A stretch of DNA of 64,000 nucleotides from Durusdinium trenchii (GCA_963970005.1 CAXAMN010005191.1:242430-306429); one strand, 5' to 3'; shown: positions 34,985 through 47,391, counted from the first letter of the stretch. The notes: a model not told the origin generated them from the sequence alone. Made by a program: numbers and translations.

Positions 34985-36597
34985 CTTGAGGCTGTAAGTC
35001 ACATAGGGTCTCTACACAAGAGACAGGGTCCTTGTCTTTCTCTGCCTTCTCCTTTCCACCTTCCATTACTCCATTACCTTCGAGGTCCCAGGGTCCTAGT
35101 ACCTTTCCTTCTCACCAGCCTTTTTCTAGCCACCATTTTGTTTCAAGTCAACGCACATTCTGCACCAGGAATTAGGAGTCTGCAGCAAAGGAGGTTCGGT
35201 ATATCTAATCCAAGGAACTACTTCAGAAGTTTCCTCAAGTATCTTAAGTGAGTTTCATGCAAACCCTGAAGAACTGCAAATAGTTGAGAGAAACGCTCAA
35301 AACTGAGAAGCCGGGGGAGGTTTCAACAGTTTGACCTCGCAAAGCAACCCAACAAATCTTGCAGAAATATGACAAAAAACGCTGTATTATACACTTCTCT
35401 ACTGAATCAACGTCACTTTTCAGTGATAAACCAACATTTCTCGGCCATCTCAATCTCCTACCAGGTACTGTCACCGAGTATGGGCACAATATGTTGACAG
35501 CACAGCAAAAATGATATATATATATATTATCCGGATCTTGGGGCAAGCTCTGGCAGTTTCAGTAACTGTTTCCAAGGCAAACTCTGCAGATTCATACTGC
35601 CAAACCAAGCTTGAGAATTTGTTTTCATAACCACTTCTATCTTTGAGTCGGGCACGCCAGCCATAGATACAAGGAGCCAAAATAATGTCTTAGAGTCTTA
35701 AAGCAAACAAATCGTTAAAACAGCAAAAGGTAAAGCAAAACAACATAAACATAAAGCGAAAAAAACATGTCAAACACGCAAGCTCCATGTTGATTAATTG
35801 TGTTGTTTTTTGTTTTGTTGGCCTCTTGTTGCGCTTTGTTTTTGCTTTGTTACTTGCTTTTGTGTTGCATGTTTGTTTACATTTTGTTCACCAAAAACAC
35901 AGTTATTTGATGGTTGGTCATGTATGGCTGCCATTGCTCAACACAATTCTATCTCATTGCGTTTGTTTCAGACCCTTGCCTCCTCCAAAAACTTGTTCCG
36001 TTACTGTTCAATTCTTTTCTAACTGAATTGTTGCATCATTCCTTTTCCTTTGCCTTTTCGACCCATCTTACTGTATGAAGCTGGTTCTGGCTCTTCTTTT
36101 GCTTTGCCTATGTCAATGTACTTGTTCAAACTGCCACTGCGCTGCCTCTGGATCTTGGAAACCATACTTTCATACAATTCGATTCGTCTGTTGATGGAAC
36201 CTTTCCAATCGAGTCAATGGACAAGCATTTCTCTGACACGCCCACTTGGTGGTGACGCGGGTTGCGAAGGGGGTGAAAGACTGGGCCCGCTGCTTCCCGT
36301 CTACACACCTGGCACACATTGTTGAAAGCACTGACAAGGAGGACTGTCGCAGCCATGACCCCGTGTAGGGGGTGAGGACAATCTAGCAAGTGGCAGCAAG
36401 AGTCAAACTACAGCTGACAGAAGTTACCCTGAGCCTTGCATTGGATGTTTTGAACATGCTGTTGCTACTCCACTGAGGAATCTTTGGCTACTCCACTGAG
36501 GAATCTTGGCGCTGATGCCAATGTGGCTAAACATTACAACACGAAGGTCATCGAAAGGATACAACCACAATTTCTACAAGACACTGACTTCCCAAAT

Positions 36598-36664
36598 ATG
36601 TATATTAATATATATATATGTGTATGTGCAACATAATATATATACATATTAAATACTATATAAA
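36598..36664. repeat. AT-rich alternating tract
   Basis: Alternating ta runs with partly palindromic layout. Similar (TA)n tracts of 10-20 bp occur at about 4.88, 6.08, 22.17, 24.22, 29.92, 35.52, 42.78, 43.41, 46.45, 48.05, 52.50, 55.92 and 61.83-61.89 kb. Confidence 0.85.
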
Positions 36665-37475
36665 TGTCTGGTCTCAACAAGTATGGTCAACATGCCAGCG
36701 CTGCGAGTCGCAGGTCTGGTTGTTGCAAAAACCAACCTGCGCCGCAAAGCACAAACTAGTTTTCCAGCCAAGAAAGCAACATGCGATTGACACTATGGCA
36801 CCTAGAGCGATCTTCTGCATTGAACCAATCACTCTCAAACCGCTCTGGCACATTGCCTGTGGGAAGCCATTCAACATTCGTAGCACGGAAGGAGGAAGCG
36901 ATCAACAATACACCCCAACTGGTCAGCTTGCTGAATTTTATGTAAGCTAAAAGCATCAAGCGAACACTGGAGCAACCTTTATTGCCTTTGCCAAGCAATA
37001 TCTACACGGTGGTTGCGCAGTGTTGCTGGCACGGTACAACAAGGCAAACACTAGTGTGAGGGTTACTCTTCTTAAGCGCTAGCCTTCTCTGCTCTTTGAG
37101 GTTTAGTGGTGCACATTGGCGTGTGGTGTGATCACGACTAAATCGAACCAAACAAAACATGAGAAAATACATCGGGCCCCTGGCCTCTTCTCTTGCATTT
37201 GGATCACAGGACCTTCCGCCATGTCGAGGTGCCTTGCGTAGGAAACCATGCATCAATAGAGAGATTATAATATGTTTTGCCCTGCTCTCCGTGTAAATGA
37301 CACCAAAACAACCCAGTACATTTAGCGAAGCCAAAGAAATGAAAACACAATTTCTAAAAAAGGGGCAAACATATGAAAAGGAGTTGAGTAGCGTAGTGGC
37401 ATTGAGTTGTGCAGTGGTAATTTCAGTATGTCATAAAGGTTCATTGATGCGACCAAGCTGCCGTAGCGACTTCAC

Positions 37476-38518
37476 GATGACGCCGTTGCACCCCGGAGCC
37501 ACAGCTCTTGGTGCAGCTACTCCAGAAGGTCCAGTCACCCTGATGCAAAGAACTCAATTTCCGAACAACCCAGACTTGCAAGTTGACATTCGCTCACTAC
37601 TAGGAGCAAGGACGCTACCAGGAGCGCCTGGCCTAATGCATTTACAATTGTTTGTGTGACATTGTGTGACCCAATGGACAGTCGCTCTCTAGTCTGTCAT
37701 AGCTTTGCAGCAACACTCTTGCAGCGAAGCGCTCTTTTGATAGACTTCACGGCCTACTACCATTGCAAAGCTTGAATCATGGCTGTCCGAGTCCGCATCT
37801 GTATAAATCAACACGGTTTAACATCAACATTGTTTGGTCACGGACCAAAAAATGAGCACCTCGATAGAGCTCGATACTTCTGACAATTATTTTATCTCAT
37901 TGGGACTAAAAGTCTAGTTCGTCAAACAGTCGCCTCATGCCGCAATCATCTCGCTCGACTGTGTCCCCACACCCATTCACAATCTTCTGGTTGGCAAACG
38001 GAGACTTGACACTCTCGCAGTTCTTTCAAAGCCGCATCACCTTGACAATAGAAAGTGAGCACGCAGCAGCACAGCAGCTCATCAAGTGGATCACTGTCCC
38101 CTCCCAAGTACCAGCAAACCTGCCACATTGACATGAATTGGCATGACACTGACATGATGCAAATTGATGTCATCTGAAAAACCAACTGGGAAGCCGCGCA
38201 GTTTCCACCCTCAAGGACCTCACGTTGTCGATCCATCACACCAGGCCTGAAGGTGCAACGACAAGTCAAACGCAATGCCTCCTACTCGTACAGTGTCTTC
38301 TTCGATGCGAATAAAGGGAGTAGAAACAACAAGGTGTTTGGGATGTGCTTGGAACCCTTCAATAAGAGCCCCATTGAAGGGGCCTTATTATCTAATTAAA
38401 AGGGTCCCAAACACCTTCTTTTTGTTATTCCCTTTAACTCCATGTTCCAATTGCAGGTTTTTGACACTGGGACTCCGACCCACACCGATGAGAGCATGCA
38501 CTCCACTCGCTCCATTCG
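37476..38518 (-). CDS. TSP1 repeats, four exons (one repeat plus start of the next)
   Basis: Exon 38518-38468 reads EWSEWSACSHRCGSES plus two bases of Gln. Exon 38246-38187 completes Gln and reads PGVMDRQREVLEGGNCAAS. Exon 38040-37973 reads DAALKELRECQVSVC, then QPEDCEW, with a GTGTGG donor in phase 0. Exon 37539-37476 starts in phase 0 and reads GDWTFWSSCTKSCGSG, then VQRRH. The first join and the last join are in phase and give canonical TSP1 sequence (RCGSESQ and DCEWGDWTFWSSC). The phase between the second and third exons fits only if the second ends earlier, at a GA donor, or if a small exon lies between. The last donor is GTGAAG. Confidence 0.88.
37594..37633. repeat. TAGTAGC dispersed repeat cluster
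   Basis: tcactactaggagcaaggac and gctaccaggagcgcctggcc, one diverged unit, about 55 bases from a TSP1 exon. Confidence 0.7.
38328..38414. repeat. Foldback element
   Basis: Arms aaggtgtttggga and tcccaaacacctt are perfect inverted repeats. Inside, cccttcaataagagcccc pairs with ggggccttatta. The core is like that at 21.44 kb, but the outer arms are unrelated. Confidence 0.82.
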
Positions 38519-38825
38519 CTCATTTGGCAAGGCCTTTCAGCACATACGCTTCATGATGCTCAGTCTGTCCGTGTCACCGACAACGACTGTCCCATTACCA
38601 GTAACAATGCATGATGATGGTTAGTAAAGGCCTTTCTCTAAATAAGTTAGAGGTAAAAGGACAACCCCACTGTATATATGTAAAAAAACAAAAAAAATAC
38701 TATATCGACCAAACGAGAAGAAACAAAACCAAATCTCATAGTCACCTCATCACGAAGGCAGGACTTTGAGTCTTACAATGGCTGCGTTGTACCGTAGCTA
38801 TCGTTTCTAGCCGCTTCTGAAATGA

Positions 38826-38876
38826 ATAGGTTGGAGGCCATTGCTATTAGGTTGGAGGCCATCGCTCTTATGTGCT
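38826..38876. repeat. 21-bp repeat family, short cluster
   Basis: Two units of aggttggaggccattgctat type, as at 44.97 kb. Confidence 0.8.
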
Positions 38877-38959
38877 CCTTTCTAGCCGCTTCTGAAATTA
38901 CAGTAAGCAAGTTTGGGATGTGATTTTGGAGCGCATCGGCACAGGGGGGCCGGTAAATC

Positions 38960-39125
38960 TGTGGTCTCAGTTGACCCACTGGGTCGACTGGGTTCAACTG
39001 GGTCAACTGGGACCATCGGCTTGCATGGAGGCAGTGTTCAACTGGGTCCACTGGGACCAATGGTTCGGGTGGAGCCAGTGTGTCAATTGTATCAAGTGGG
39101 TCAACTGCGATCACTGGCTTGGATG
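38960..39125 (+). repeat. Degenerate repeat of ctgggtcaactggg
   Basis: Many variants of actgggtcaactgggacca over 160 bp. On the plus strand it reads as a Trp-rich frame (HWVDWVQLGQLG), which imitates a TSP1 tryptophan ladder but has no cysteine pattern. Confidence 0.75.
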
Positions 39126-40513
39126 CAGGCAGTCACCTCATTTGGTTCCAGTGAGACCCAAACCAGGTCCAGTCAGCTCTCGACTCGACCCGTTGGAGGA
39201 AAGAGTCCCAACCAATCTCAACACGGGACGTCTGGTGTTGAGCTTGGTTTCTAGTGGTTTGATTTTGGATGCCACGGAACTCCATCCTCATCAAACACCC
39301 AAATTTGGCGATCTCTTTCTCACATTTACTGGAACTTTGCAAATTTGTTTTTGTGCTAAAGGATGGCAAGGGTAACTCAATGAAAAGGGATGTTGAACAT
39401 TTGATCAGTTGACATCATTGTGTCAATGGAAGTACACTTCGGCTGTGACCCATGACCCATGCCCTTCACCCTGAGATGCCTGTGATGGCATTCACGGCTG
39501 CCGCACTCAGTAACCTCCCCCAAGGTTGCAACACTGCTGACCTGCATTCAGAATGAGTTGGACATGTATCGTTTAGACAAGTTCAAAGGTATTCACAGGA
39601 CTTAGTGTAATTCTCAAACAGTTCCGGTTGCATGACTCAGACTAGCATGAGTAGTCTGAAACCCCCATATTCCGCAAGAACGGCATGATGTCGTCATGGT
39701 CATTGCATGTCATTGCCATTGCCCACAGTGTCAAAATCCTGAACACTCCGGTCTGAGGTCTCACATGACAGGTCTTCTTCATGTACTCAACGATGGATCG
39801 ATTGCGACTCTTGCTTCCATCGCATTCGCTGGAGCCTAAGTAAAGCCGAGGACGCCACAGTGTCATTATTTGTGTTTCTATACTATACCGAAGTCTTATG
39901 AATTCATAGTCTTGCACATTTCACAAGAAATGACCTGTGTGGCACATGGCCAATTCAGCATGCCTAAGAACATGCCGAGCAAGTCCCGCAAACGTGCTTA
40001 AAGTTATGTGGTTCAAAGAAATGGCATAGAACCTAAACATGGGACAGGAGGAACCTTTGAAATAAACTGTCAGGGAGTCGGTGAGCAAACTCAGATGCAA
40101 GGTAAGACCTCAAGGCGAAAAATGTCCTTATCCGGCTTCTGTCCAGCTCCTTGTCTTAAGCCTCATTTCTTGTTCAATTATCGTTTCCATGTTTCCGAAC
40201 TTTAGCGAAACATGAATAAGAATGACTCTTGGATCTTGAAGAACTCATTACACTGCAAAGCGGTCTCGATCTTGAAACATGCTACACGCAGAAAAGCTTG
40301 TTTCTTTGATCACTATAGCACGTCGCTTCGAAGCAACGCCATCATTGTTTCCCACTGTATTGCCATCGTCATGACAAAAGTATATGTCAAAGTAGTACTA
40401 CATGACTTCAAAATAGGCAAGGATTTGTGGACATTGCGGACTTAAGTATTGTTTGATCTCTGTTTGACACGTTCAAACCGGGTCGACCTCACACAAAAAC
40501 AATACAAGGCTTC

Positions 40514-40538
40514 CAGACAGGCACCCCAATCTGACCAG
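40514..40538 (-). CDS. TSP1 repeat, first segment (exon)
   Basis: A 25-nt minus-strand exon reads WSDWGACL after an AAG acceptor, and a GA donor (GAAGCC) falls one codon after the cysteine. This is the same intron position as in WSPCT (18.9 kb), WMPCT (4.7 kb) and WPICI (24.9 kb). If unspliced, the frame continues through further cysteines and RxTRFERV, also TSP1-like, so the donor is not certain. Confidence 0.65.
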
Positions 40539-42927
40539 CTTGTGAGCATACATAGATTCGGCCTTAAACTCACCCGCAAGGCTCCAAAAAAAAAAAGGGA
40601 GGGGCAAGCAATCTGGCACTACATACATATAGGAAGAACATGTAAGAACTAAGAATACAGTCTGTCCTTGCATAACATCGAAATATTCATGCAATATCTG
40701 GCTAACAGAAAAATGCGCCCAATGTACACGATCCCTACAAGGCTCAAGCTTCAAATAATATAGAACATGCCTACTGTCTACACGAAGAAGTCCTAGGCGG
40801 AAGCAAATGTAATGTATCAACAAACAAAGCGCACATGTCGCTTGACTAGCCACGACTAGCCAAAGCTCCTGCATTTGTACCCTAGCAACCCTGTCCCTAG
40901 CGTATACTCTTGTGCTGCAAGCGAAGTTTTAACAAATAAAGGCATTGCTAGGGAGCAATTGGCGAATTGAATGCACAGAACATCCGAAAAGCTGCGCCGC
41001 TGCGCCTCAAGGTTTCAAACAGCCACCTCTGCGCCCATCTCTACAAATTGCAGTCAAGAAACTCCTCCATGCCTTTCGGACAGCCTGGATGATGCTAGGA
41101 CACGCTCAGGGTAGGTGCTGCATGGTTCAAGTTAAGTAGCTTCCAATATTACAACATATTTTGGTGTGTAAGCATGTAATTGTGTAGGTTTTGCTAATTC
41201 TGATGTCTTGGAAATTTGGACCGAAGGCAGGAACATGCTATACTGTATACAGAATTTCCTGTTCGGCTCTTTGAACAAATAGAACAAGTGTAACTGACTT
41301 TTTGGACTATCAGTGACTATCTTTACAAATTTGATGCACAATATCTGGAAATTATCTAAACCCTGCCACTTGAAAATGCGTCTGTAGCGAGCTGATAATC
41401 TGATAGTTCCCCTCCCATCTCCGAAGGCCTCCCTAGCTCAGAAACAATCTATGTTGTATTCTTTAAACTTTAGGCTTGGCTTTTTTCTATGTCCTGTGAG
41501 CAGCAACACCTGCTGCAAATGAGAACCCTGACACCTTCTCTGGATTGTTGCTTGAACCTCGCGTCTCCGCCGCCGCTGAATAACCACGGCGCCTTGAGCT
41601 TCCATCAAGCTGTACTCACAGAACAGCACCTCGGCTTTAGAATAGGTTGATGAGGTGTCGATTTTGGTCCAACCAGTCACTACATATGGGCATATGGGTC
41701 ATCGTAAGCCATGAATCCGTTGGTTTCGAGGCTTGGCTTCCCAGTCTTTGGGGTTCCAGCTATGGGTTTCTTGGGTACCTAGCTTTTGGGCTATCAATTC
41801 TGGATTTGTTTGCTTGAGCTCAACTGACCGAACGCCCTGATAACTCCAACTGGCCTGGTCTCCTGTGACTTGTGGAACCTTGGTGGTGTCAGGCAAACAA
41901 GAGAGGAAAACACAAGTGAGGCAATCTGTTACTACAACCCGGCTGTAGTTACTACAGCCCAGCTCACTTTGTTTGCCTGTTGGGATTGGCGTGGCCAACG
42001 TGGGTCAAGTGCTTTTTGCAACTGCAAGACCTGAAAAGTGAGGCTGAAGGAGACTTGCGGTGGATGTGAACAAGCAAACCTCATAATTAGTAAAGTTCCC
42101 TGTAAAGAAACCCTTAGGAACTCTTAGTATATAAGTAAAACAATACGAGGGCTTCTCTAAGGAACCCTTAGGCGAGGAAGCTTCGAAGATGCCTGAGCAA
42201 AAAGTGATAAAAAGTGTGTCCTGGCGAGTAGCGGACTACTCAATAGCTGCTATTTAGTTGCTAGGAGTACTTGCCAATATTTCTGCTAAGCTACTACTTA
42301 GATTACTTATTTGCTTCCTACTTAAGATTGCTTATGATTACTTAGCTCCTCTCACCGGCCTATGCCCCCATAGAAACACGCACAAAGAATGATTCTTTCC
42401 TTGGGCCCGAACCTTTTCGAGGGTGCGGCTTCGAAACCTTTGGAACATTGCCTGACGACTCTCTTCGAGTTGAACTGCATGTCATGCGTCCTCATGAATC
42501 CTTTTGATTCTCTCACCTGCATCATGCTTTCCAATGTTCTGCATACCATTGAAGCTTCCATCTCTACAGGGCCATATCTCTGCAGAAGATAATGGAGCAT
42601 TGAACACTCTAAATCCAAACATAATACTCGTCAATTACTATATATAAGAAATATAAATGACTTAAGACTGCCGTATTTATTTCTAGTTCAATCGGCTGGC
42701 TGGCCGTTCGACGCCAGAATGTCCAGAAAGGTCCGACAACATCCTAGACGCTTGTGCTTTAAGCTTCAAAACAAATATATATATATATAATGGAAATCAT
42801 AACGTCATGACGGAGATAGACTCTTTGATTTGCATTGCAGAACCAACAACTGGCAAAAAGGATGTCCATCTCTGTTCAGAAAGCTGCAGATTCGGCAGCG
42901 CCATGCAAGTAGACTAGCCCCGCTAGC

Positions 42928-42975
42928 CTCAGTGCATCCATGCCAATCCTGCCAAGGGCCCACTTCGCAGGCAAC
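42928..42975 (-). CDS. TSP1 repeat, first segment (exon)
   Basis: A 48-nt minus-strand exon in phase 0 to 0 reads VACEVGPWQDWHGCTE after a cccAG acceptor, with a GC donor (GCTAGC). CxxGxWxDWxxC fits the start of a TSP1 domain. Just downstream on the same strand the frame reads WRCRICSFLNRDGHPFC. It could be the GGxPFC segment or, read alone, resembles a RanBP2-type zinc finger lacking its last cysteine. Confidence 0.65.
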
Positions 42976-43245
42976 CTGGGCAAGTTGTTGTCCAAACATG
43001 AAAGGTGTCATAGAACCGGTGTTTCTCAATGTAGCAATTTGCCCAAACACTTCGAGAAACTATCGTTTCGGACTGAACACAAGCCACCTGTGCTGGTTTC
43101 ACTGTCAAAGCCACCAATGAAACCTTGAATTCATTTGAATGTTGTTGCGTGCAAAAACGATTTCTACATATCCAGACATGAGTTTGCCCAAAGACCAGAG
43201 TAAGTTTGAGATATTTTGTACAAGCATGTTCGACCCTACCAGCTC

Positions 43246-43266
43246 AAGATCCAATCAAACCAACTC
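43246..43266 (-). CDS. Possible TSP1 first-segment exon
   Basis: A 21-nt minus-strand exon with an AG-G type acceptor reads SWFDWI and ends at a possible GA donor. Unspliced, the next residues are LSW, with Ser where Cys is expected. The tryptophan spacing is right but there is no cysteine in the exon. Confidence 0.4.
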
Positions 43267-44971
43267 CTGTGGGGCCACACATTGCCGGGGCAAACCTCGA
43301 TGTTGCATGCCTGAATCAAGACGCAAAGGGTGAATGGGGTGAAGAGGATGCAACAACTATACATATGATCTGATGCTTCTCTACGTAGCCTCTCTGATCT
43401 GTGTATATATATATATATATGAGTGGCAAACAAAACTTCTTCGTGTTCCCAATGCCATAAGTATTTTGCGTTAGCTGGCCCTATCGGTTTCCAGTGTTTT
43501 GGAGTGCAGGCAACAACCTACTTTCGATCAAGAAAGGGTATCGGTCTACCAACCCTATCGGTTTTGTGCAAGGTTTTGACCAATACAGAAATAGTCAAGG
43601 CGGCTCATGGCAAAAGTACGTGTACGGAAGTTCGTCGGATGCTCATATATATATAGATTATATTAAACAAATACTAGATTGCTTCTACTAGTATCATTAT
43701 GTAGCGCTCATGTTGTAGACTGTGACTTTGTGCTAAGGTCTTGTCTTGTGCTTCTCGAAGCATCCCATTGCAAGGCCTCGAGAGCAATCTTTTCTCTTGC
43801 TCGACTGCCCCAAGCCCCTTGCCATGTATGCTGATGACTCAATGACCCTGAAATGCACTAACATACACCCATATTGTCATAGCAAGTCACATTCTGTTGC
43901 CTGCTTGTCGGTTGGTAGCTTGCCCTGATATACGCCAAAATCACTGATTCATGCAGCGATATGTCATGTGCTGCAATCACAACTTGGGATGGAAGGGATA
44001 CTAATGGTTGAGTTGATTGGATCTGAGTTGATTGACATAGACCGAAGGGAGCGATCCTCATAGGGACTAGGGTGACTAGGGCTGTAGGTCTGGTCAAGCA
44101 AGCTTTTCATCCCCGCATCCATTGTCCCCTCAAGCCTCAACAAGCCCTAAGCCCGACATGTAACATATTTTGTAGATGGTTATACATATGCATATATACA
44201 GTTATATACATATAGGTCATCAAATGCTAAATATATAAGTGATAAAATGTATCACTGAATGTCAATCAACATGATTGCAAATTTCTGACAGCTCAGTCTG
44301 AGTTTGTCTGTCAAAAAGAACTGGCCCTGATGCTCAGAATGCGCGCCTCATGTGAAGCTAGTTCCACGCAATAAACAGAAGAAGGATTCAACATGTGCGA
44401 GTAGTAGCACATTGCATTCATTTCCAGAAAGGACTCATCCACAGATCCGTAAACAACATAGTACTACAGCATTTTATAGTCGTCATCTGTGCTGTTGTGG
44501 AGCATTGGGACAATATGGAACAGCCCTTCCTGTCACAACTTCAGGGCTCTCGACGTTCCTCCATGGTCGGCAAAGGTTTCAATTTTACGCCTGTGCAGTC
44601 TCAATCCAGTGGCGTGAGGCTTTTGTTGGAACCAACAGTACAAACAATCAGCAGCATGCGGTGCAAAGGCATCCACACCTAGTGTAAGTTGTTCATATTT
44701 GCATGGGTTCGATCAAACAAAGTCTGCTGGACCCTATTCGGTCGATGAGATCCAAAAACTTTGCCTATGGTTTTTACACCTTTTGTGGTGCACCACATTA
44801 CAGTGCCCACACTGCATAATTGCCTCAAATAGAACAATCCTTTACCTGAGATCCAGCTGGAGTTGGTGTAAGTTCTCTGCCGATGGTCCATGACACAGGT
44901 CGGGCCACTCGATACACGTGGAAGTTGTTTGTGGTGGACACCTAAAATACGGTAGTATTAATTAGTTCTAT

Positions 44972-45172
44972 TAGGCTGGAGGCCATCGCTAGTAGGTTGG
45001 GGAGGTTGGAGACCATTGCTATTGTATAAGTTGGAGGCCATCGCTAGTAGGTTGGAGGCCATTGCTATTAGGTTCGAGGCCGTCGCTAGTAGGTTGGAGA
45101 TCATTGCTAGTAGGTTGGAGGCCATCGCTATTGGGTTGGAGGCCATTGCTAGGTCGGAGGCCATTTCTAGTA
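44972..45172. repeat. 21-bp tandem repeat (aggttggaggccatcgctatt)
   Basis: About nine diverged copies of a 21-bp unit with single-base differences. As 21 is a multiple of three, both strands stay open and give seven-residue repeats (RLEAIAS on the plus strand, ASNLLAM on the minus strand). Confidence 0.92.
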
Positions 45173-45419
45173 TTCTTGTCAAAACGATTTGTTCTCTGCT
45201 TCTCCACGCAAGGGCCCGGGCAGCCGTGACTGAGTTCCACCTTCGCACGATGCACTGCACTCTGTCCACCTGGGCCGGGATGGACGGGTTAACTGCAAGC
45301 AAATACGTCTCCGAAACTAGCCCTTAGTACACGACAATCAGTGTAAGATCTCTTGGTGTCCTGATGTGTCCTGCCTCTCAACATGAACATAATGCATACA
45401 TTTCAGATCCAAAAGCTTC

Positions 45420-45455
45420 GTGGCTTTCAGGCCAAAGCGGCCACCCACCATACTT
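45420..45455 (-). CDS. Possible TSP1 first-segment exon with Cys to Ser change
   Basis: A 36-nt minus-strand exon reads KYGGWPLWPESH after a gaAG acceptor and ends at a GA donor (GAAGCT). The position after WxxWxx is Ser (AGC) instead of Cys (TGC), and the intron falls one codon later, as in other repeats. It may be a decaying repeat. Confidence 0.4.
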
Positions 45456-46829
45456 CTTCGATCACAGCCATAGAGTAACATGGACCATCTACTGGAGCAG
45501 TGCCTGTAGCAAAAACCTGCATAAATGGATGTACATTACGATGTGGGCCCATGACAAAGTGATGATGGTGAAGCTCTGGCCAGAAACTGGCATCTTGCAT
45601 GTGAAACGTTCGCAGAGTCCAGGCGGTTGAGAGATTGAAACAGCTCCGCAGTCACATCCAAAAGTCTCGGGATGGACGGCTTTTCAAATAGTCCATTGCG
45701 ATCCCTTCGGTCACAGTCACAATCATAATCTCAGCGCCCAAACCCTCCCCAGACAGAGAATTCGCAGTCCTGGCAAACACAGCGAGTATCCGAGTAGCCC
45801 GTGTTTGAGACCTGAAAATCGACTTCGTTCAACATGTCCCACAAACGCATGTTTAAACATGCTCAAGCACATCAGGACGCATTGCCGATAAGTTTCAATA
45901 TTGATGAATAAGTGCAGAGTAGTATTCAGCAGCAGCAACGGTATATTGTACACATTGCAACAACCATGTTGTGACTAGTATTAGGGTGAATGTCATGGCA
46001 ATGACAACTTTCACCTCGAACTTACAGGGTGCAAATAGCAGCGGCAAATTCAGTAGAGGTAATAACAGTTGAAGTATGTTTAAGCAGCATTCAGAGAAGA
46101 GGTGTTCCCTGACAGAGAGGACTCCCGAGGGTGTAAATACCTATGTGTTACTTAAAAATAATGGAAACCGGTCTGACCTCATTGACTTCCAACTCTGTAA
46201 TAAACCAAAGATTGGTTGCCAAATTAACAGGTGTTGACTTGGCAGCCCAGGGTGAAAGTGGAGCCTAGATTCTGCATGGGGTCTATCCTATTACCAGTAT
46301 CAGTGGAAGATGATGTTTAGTAAAAGCCTCTCTCCAACATAGTGATAATTGATATACTTGATTAAATTGCTTACCGACTGTTGCAAGTAATGGGACAGAC
46401 CCAAATCATGCGGATTGTAAGTTTATCCAAATTGATGCAACAATTATATATATATATAAATACAGAATGAAGGAGCTTCGTCTGGAAGAATCTGGGGACA
46501 ATTTGTCTTTTTCTATGTGTGCACCATTTTTGGCTTGTTTGTTCGTTGCCGGTTGATACCTAGAAACTCTTTCGACTAACATTTCTTGCGTTGCCTAGTT
46601 GCCTTTGATGATTTTTTTTGCGGTCGTGGTTTCTCTATATTTCCTTGAGCGGAAGTGGAAAGCTAGCTGTTTGTAGGAGAAATACCTGTACCGTGTCCAT
46701 GAATATTTCAGGGCGCCTAAGGCCTGTGTCAAAAAATATGCTAATCAACTGAAACACAAGGCAAACACAATAACAACAACAAAACTCCGGCCGCAGGGCG
46801 AAAGAAGGAGACAAGTGCATCATAACCGA

Positions 46830-47320
46830 GAAGGGAATAAAGAAAGCAAGAGTTTTGTTCATATGATGCACTTGGGTTGCCCCGGAAGGTGAAACAAACC
46901 ACAACAACAAGTAGAGCTGAAAATAAACAAGAAGAGTAAGAAAAGTATAGAAAGCAAGAAATGCAAGAATAGAGCAACACAAACTTCAGGCTTGAAAAGC
47001 AACTAATCAAAAGCGACGGCAACAAACGGCCATAGAAAGCAAAAGCAGTTAAAACAGGGACACAATACGCCACAAGAGGACAAAAAGCAAGAAAGTAAAG
47101 AAGAGTAGGAGAAAAGCCAGGAGCGAGATGGGCGCAAAAGAAGCAAGAAAGGTAAGAAAAGCATGATAAATCACAGGAAGCAATGAAAAGCAAAGGAAAG
47201 CAAAACAAGCACAAAAAAGCAGGAAAAACAGAGGCTAAAGAACCAATCAAAAGCAAGAAAAGCAGGAGAAATCACAGAGAAGCAATGACAAGCAAGGAAA
47301 ACAACAAAATGCAAATCCAA
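46830..47320. repeat. Purine-rich aagcaagaaaag low-complexity stretch
   Basis: About 480 bp rich in aagcaagaaa, aagcaggaaa and caaacaaag words on the plus strand. It causes a false 171-codon Cys/Leu/Phe-rich frame on the minus strand. Confidence 0.8.
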
Positions 47321-47365
47321 ACAAAATTCCTTAACACTAACACCTATTGTTTCTTAAACAAATAG

Positions 47366-47391
47366 CCCTCCTTTTGGAAATGGAGGGCATA
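47366..47391. repeat. Short hairpin (gccctcc...ggagggc)
   Basis: agccctccttttggaaatgg followed by agggc forms a 7-bp stem with some internal pairing, similar in style to the core of the 23.5-kb foldback. Confidence 0.5.

Noticed and set aside
35125-35150. agccaccattttgtttcaag, similar to the spliced leader
   Set aside because: Needs an insertion and two mismatches; likely chance.
38960-39125. Trp-rich plus-strand frame resembling TSP1 ladders
   Set aside because: It is a degenerate ctgggtcaactggg repeat with no cysteine or CGxG pattern.
45407-45630. Plus-strand frame after a tttcag acceptor
   Set aside because: Overlaps a minus-strand TSP1-like exon. No recognisable family.
46741-47256. 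171-codon minus-strand frame rich in Cys, Leu and Phe
   Set aside because: It is the complement of a purine-rich low-complexity stretch. Long hydrophobic frames are expected there.
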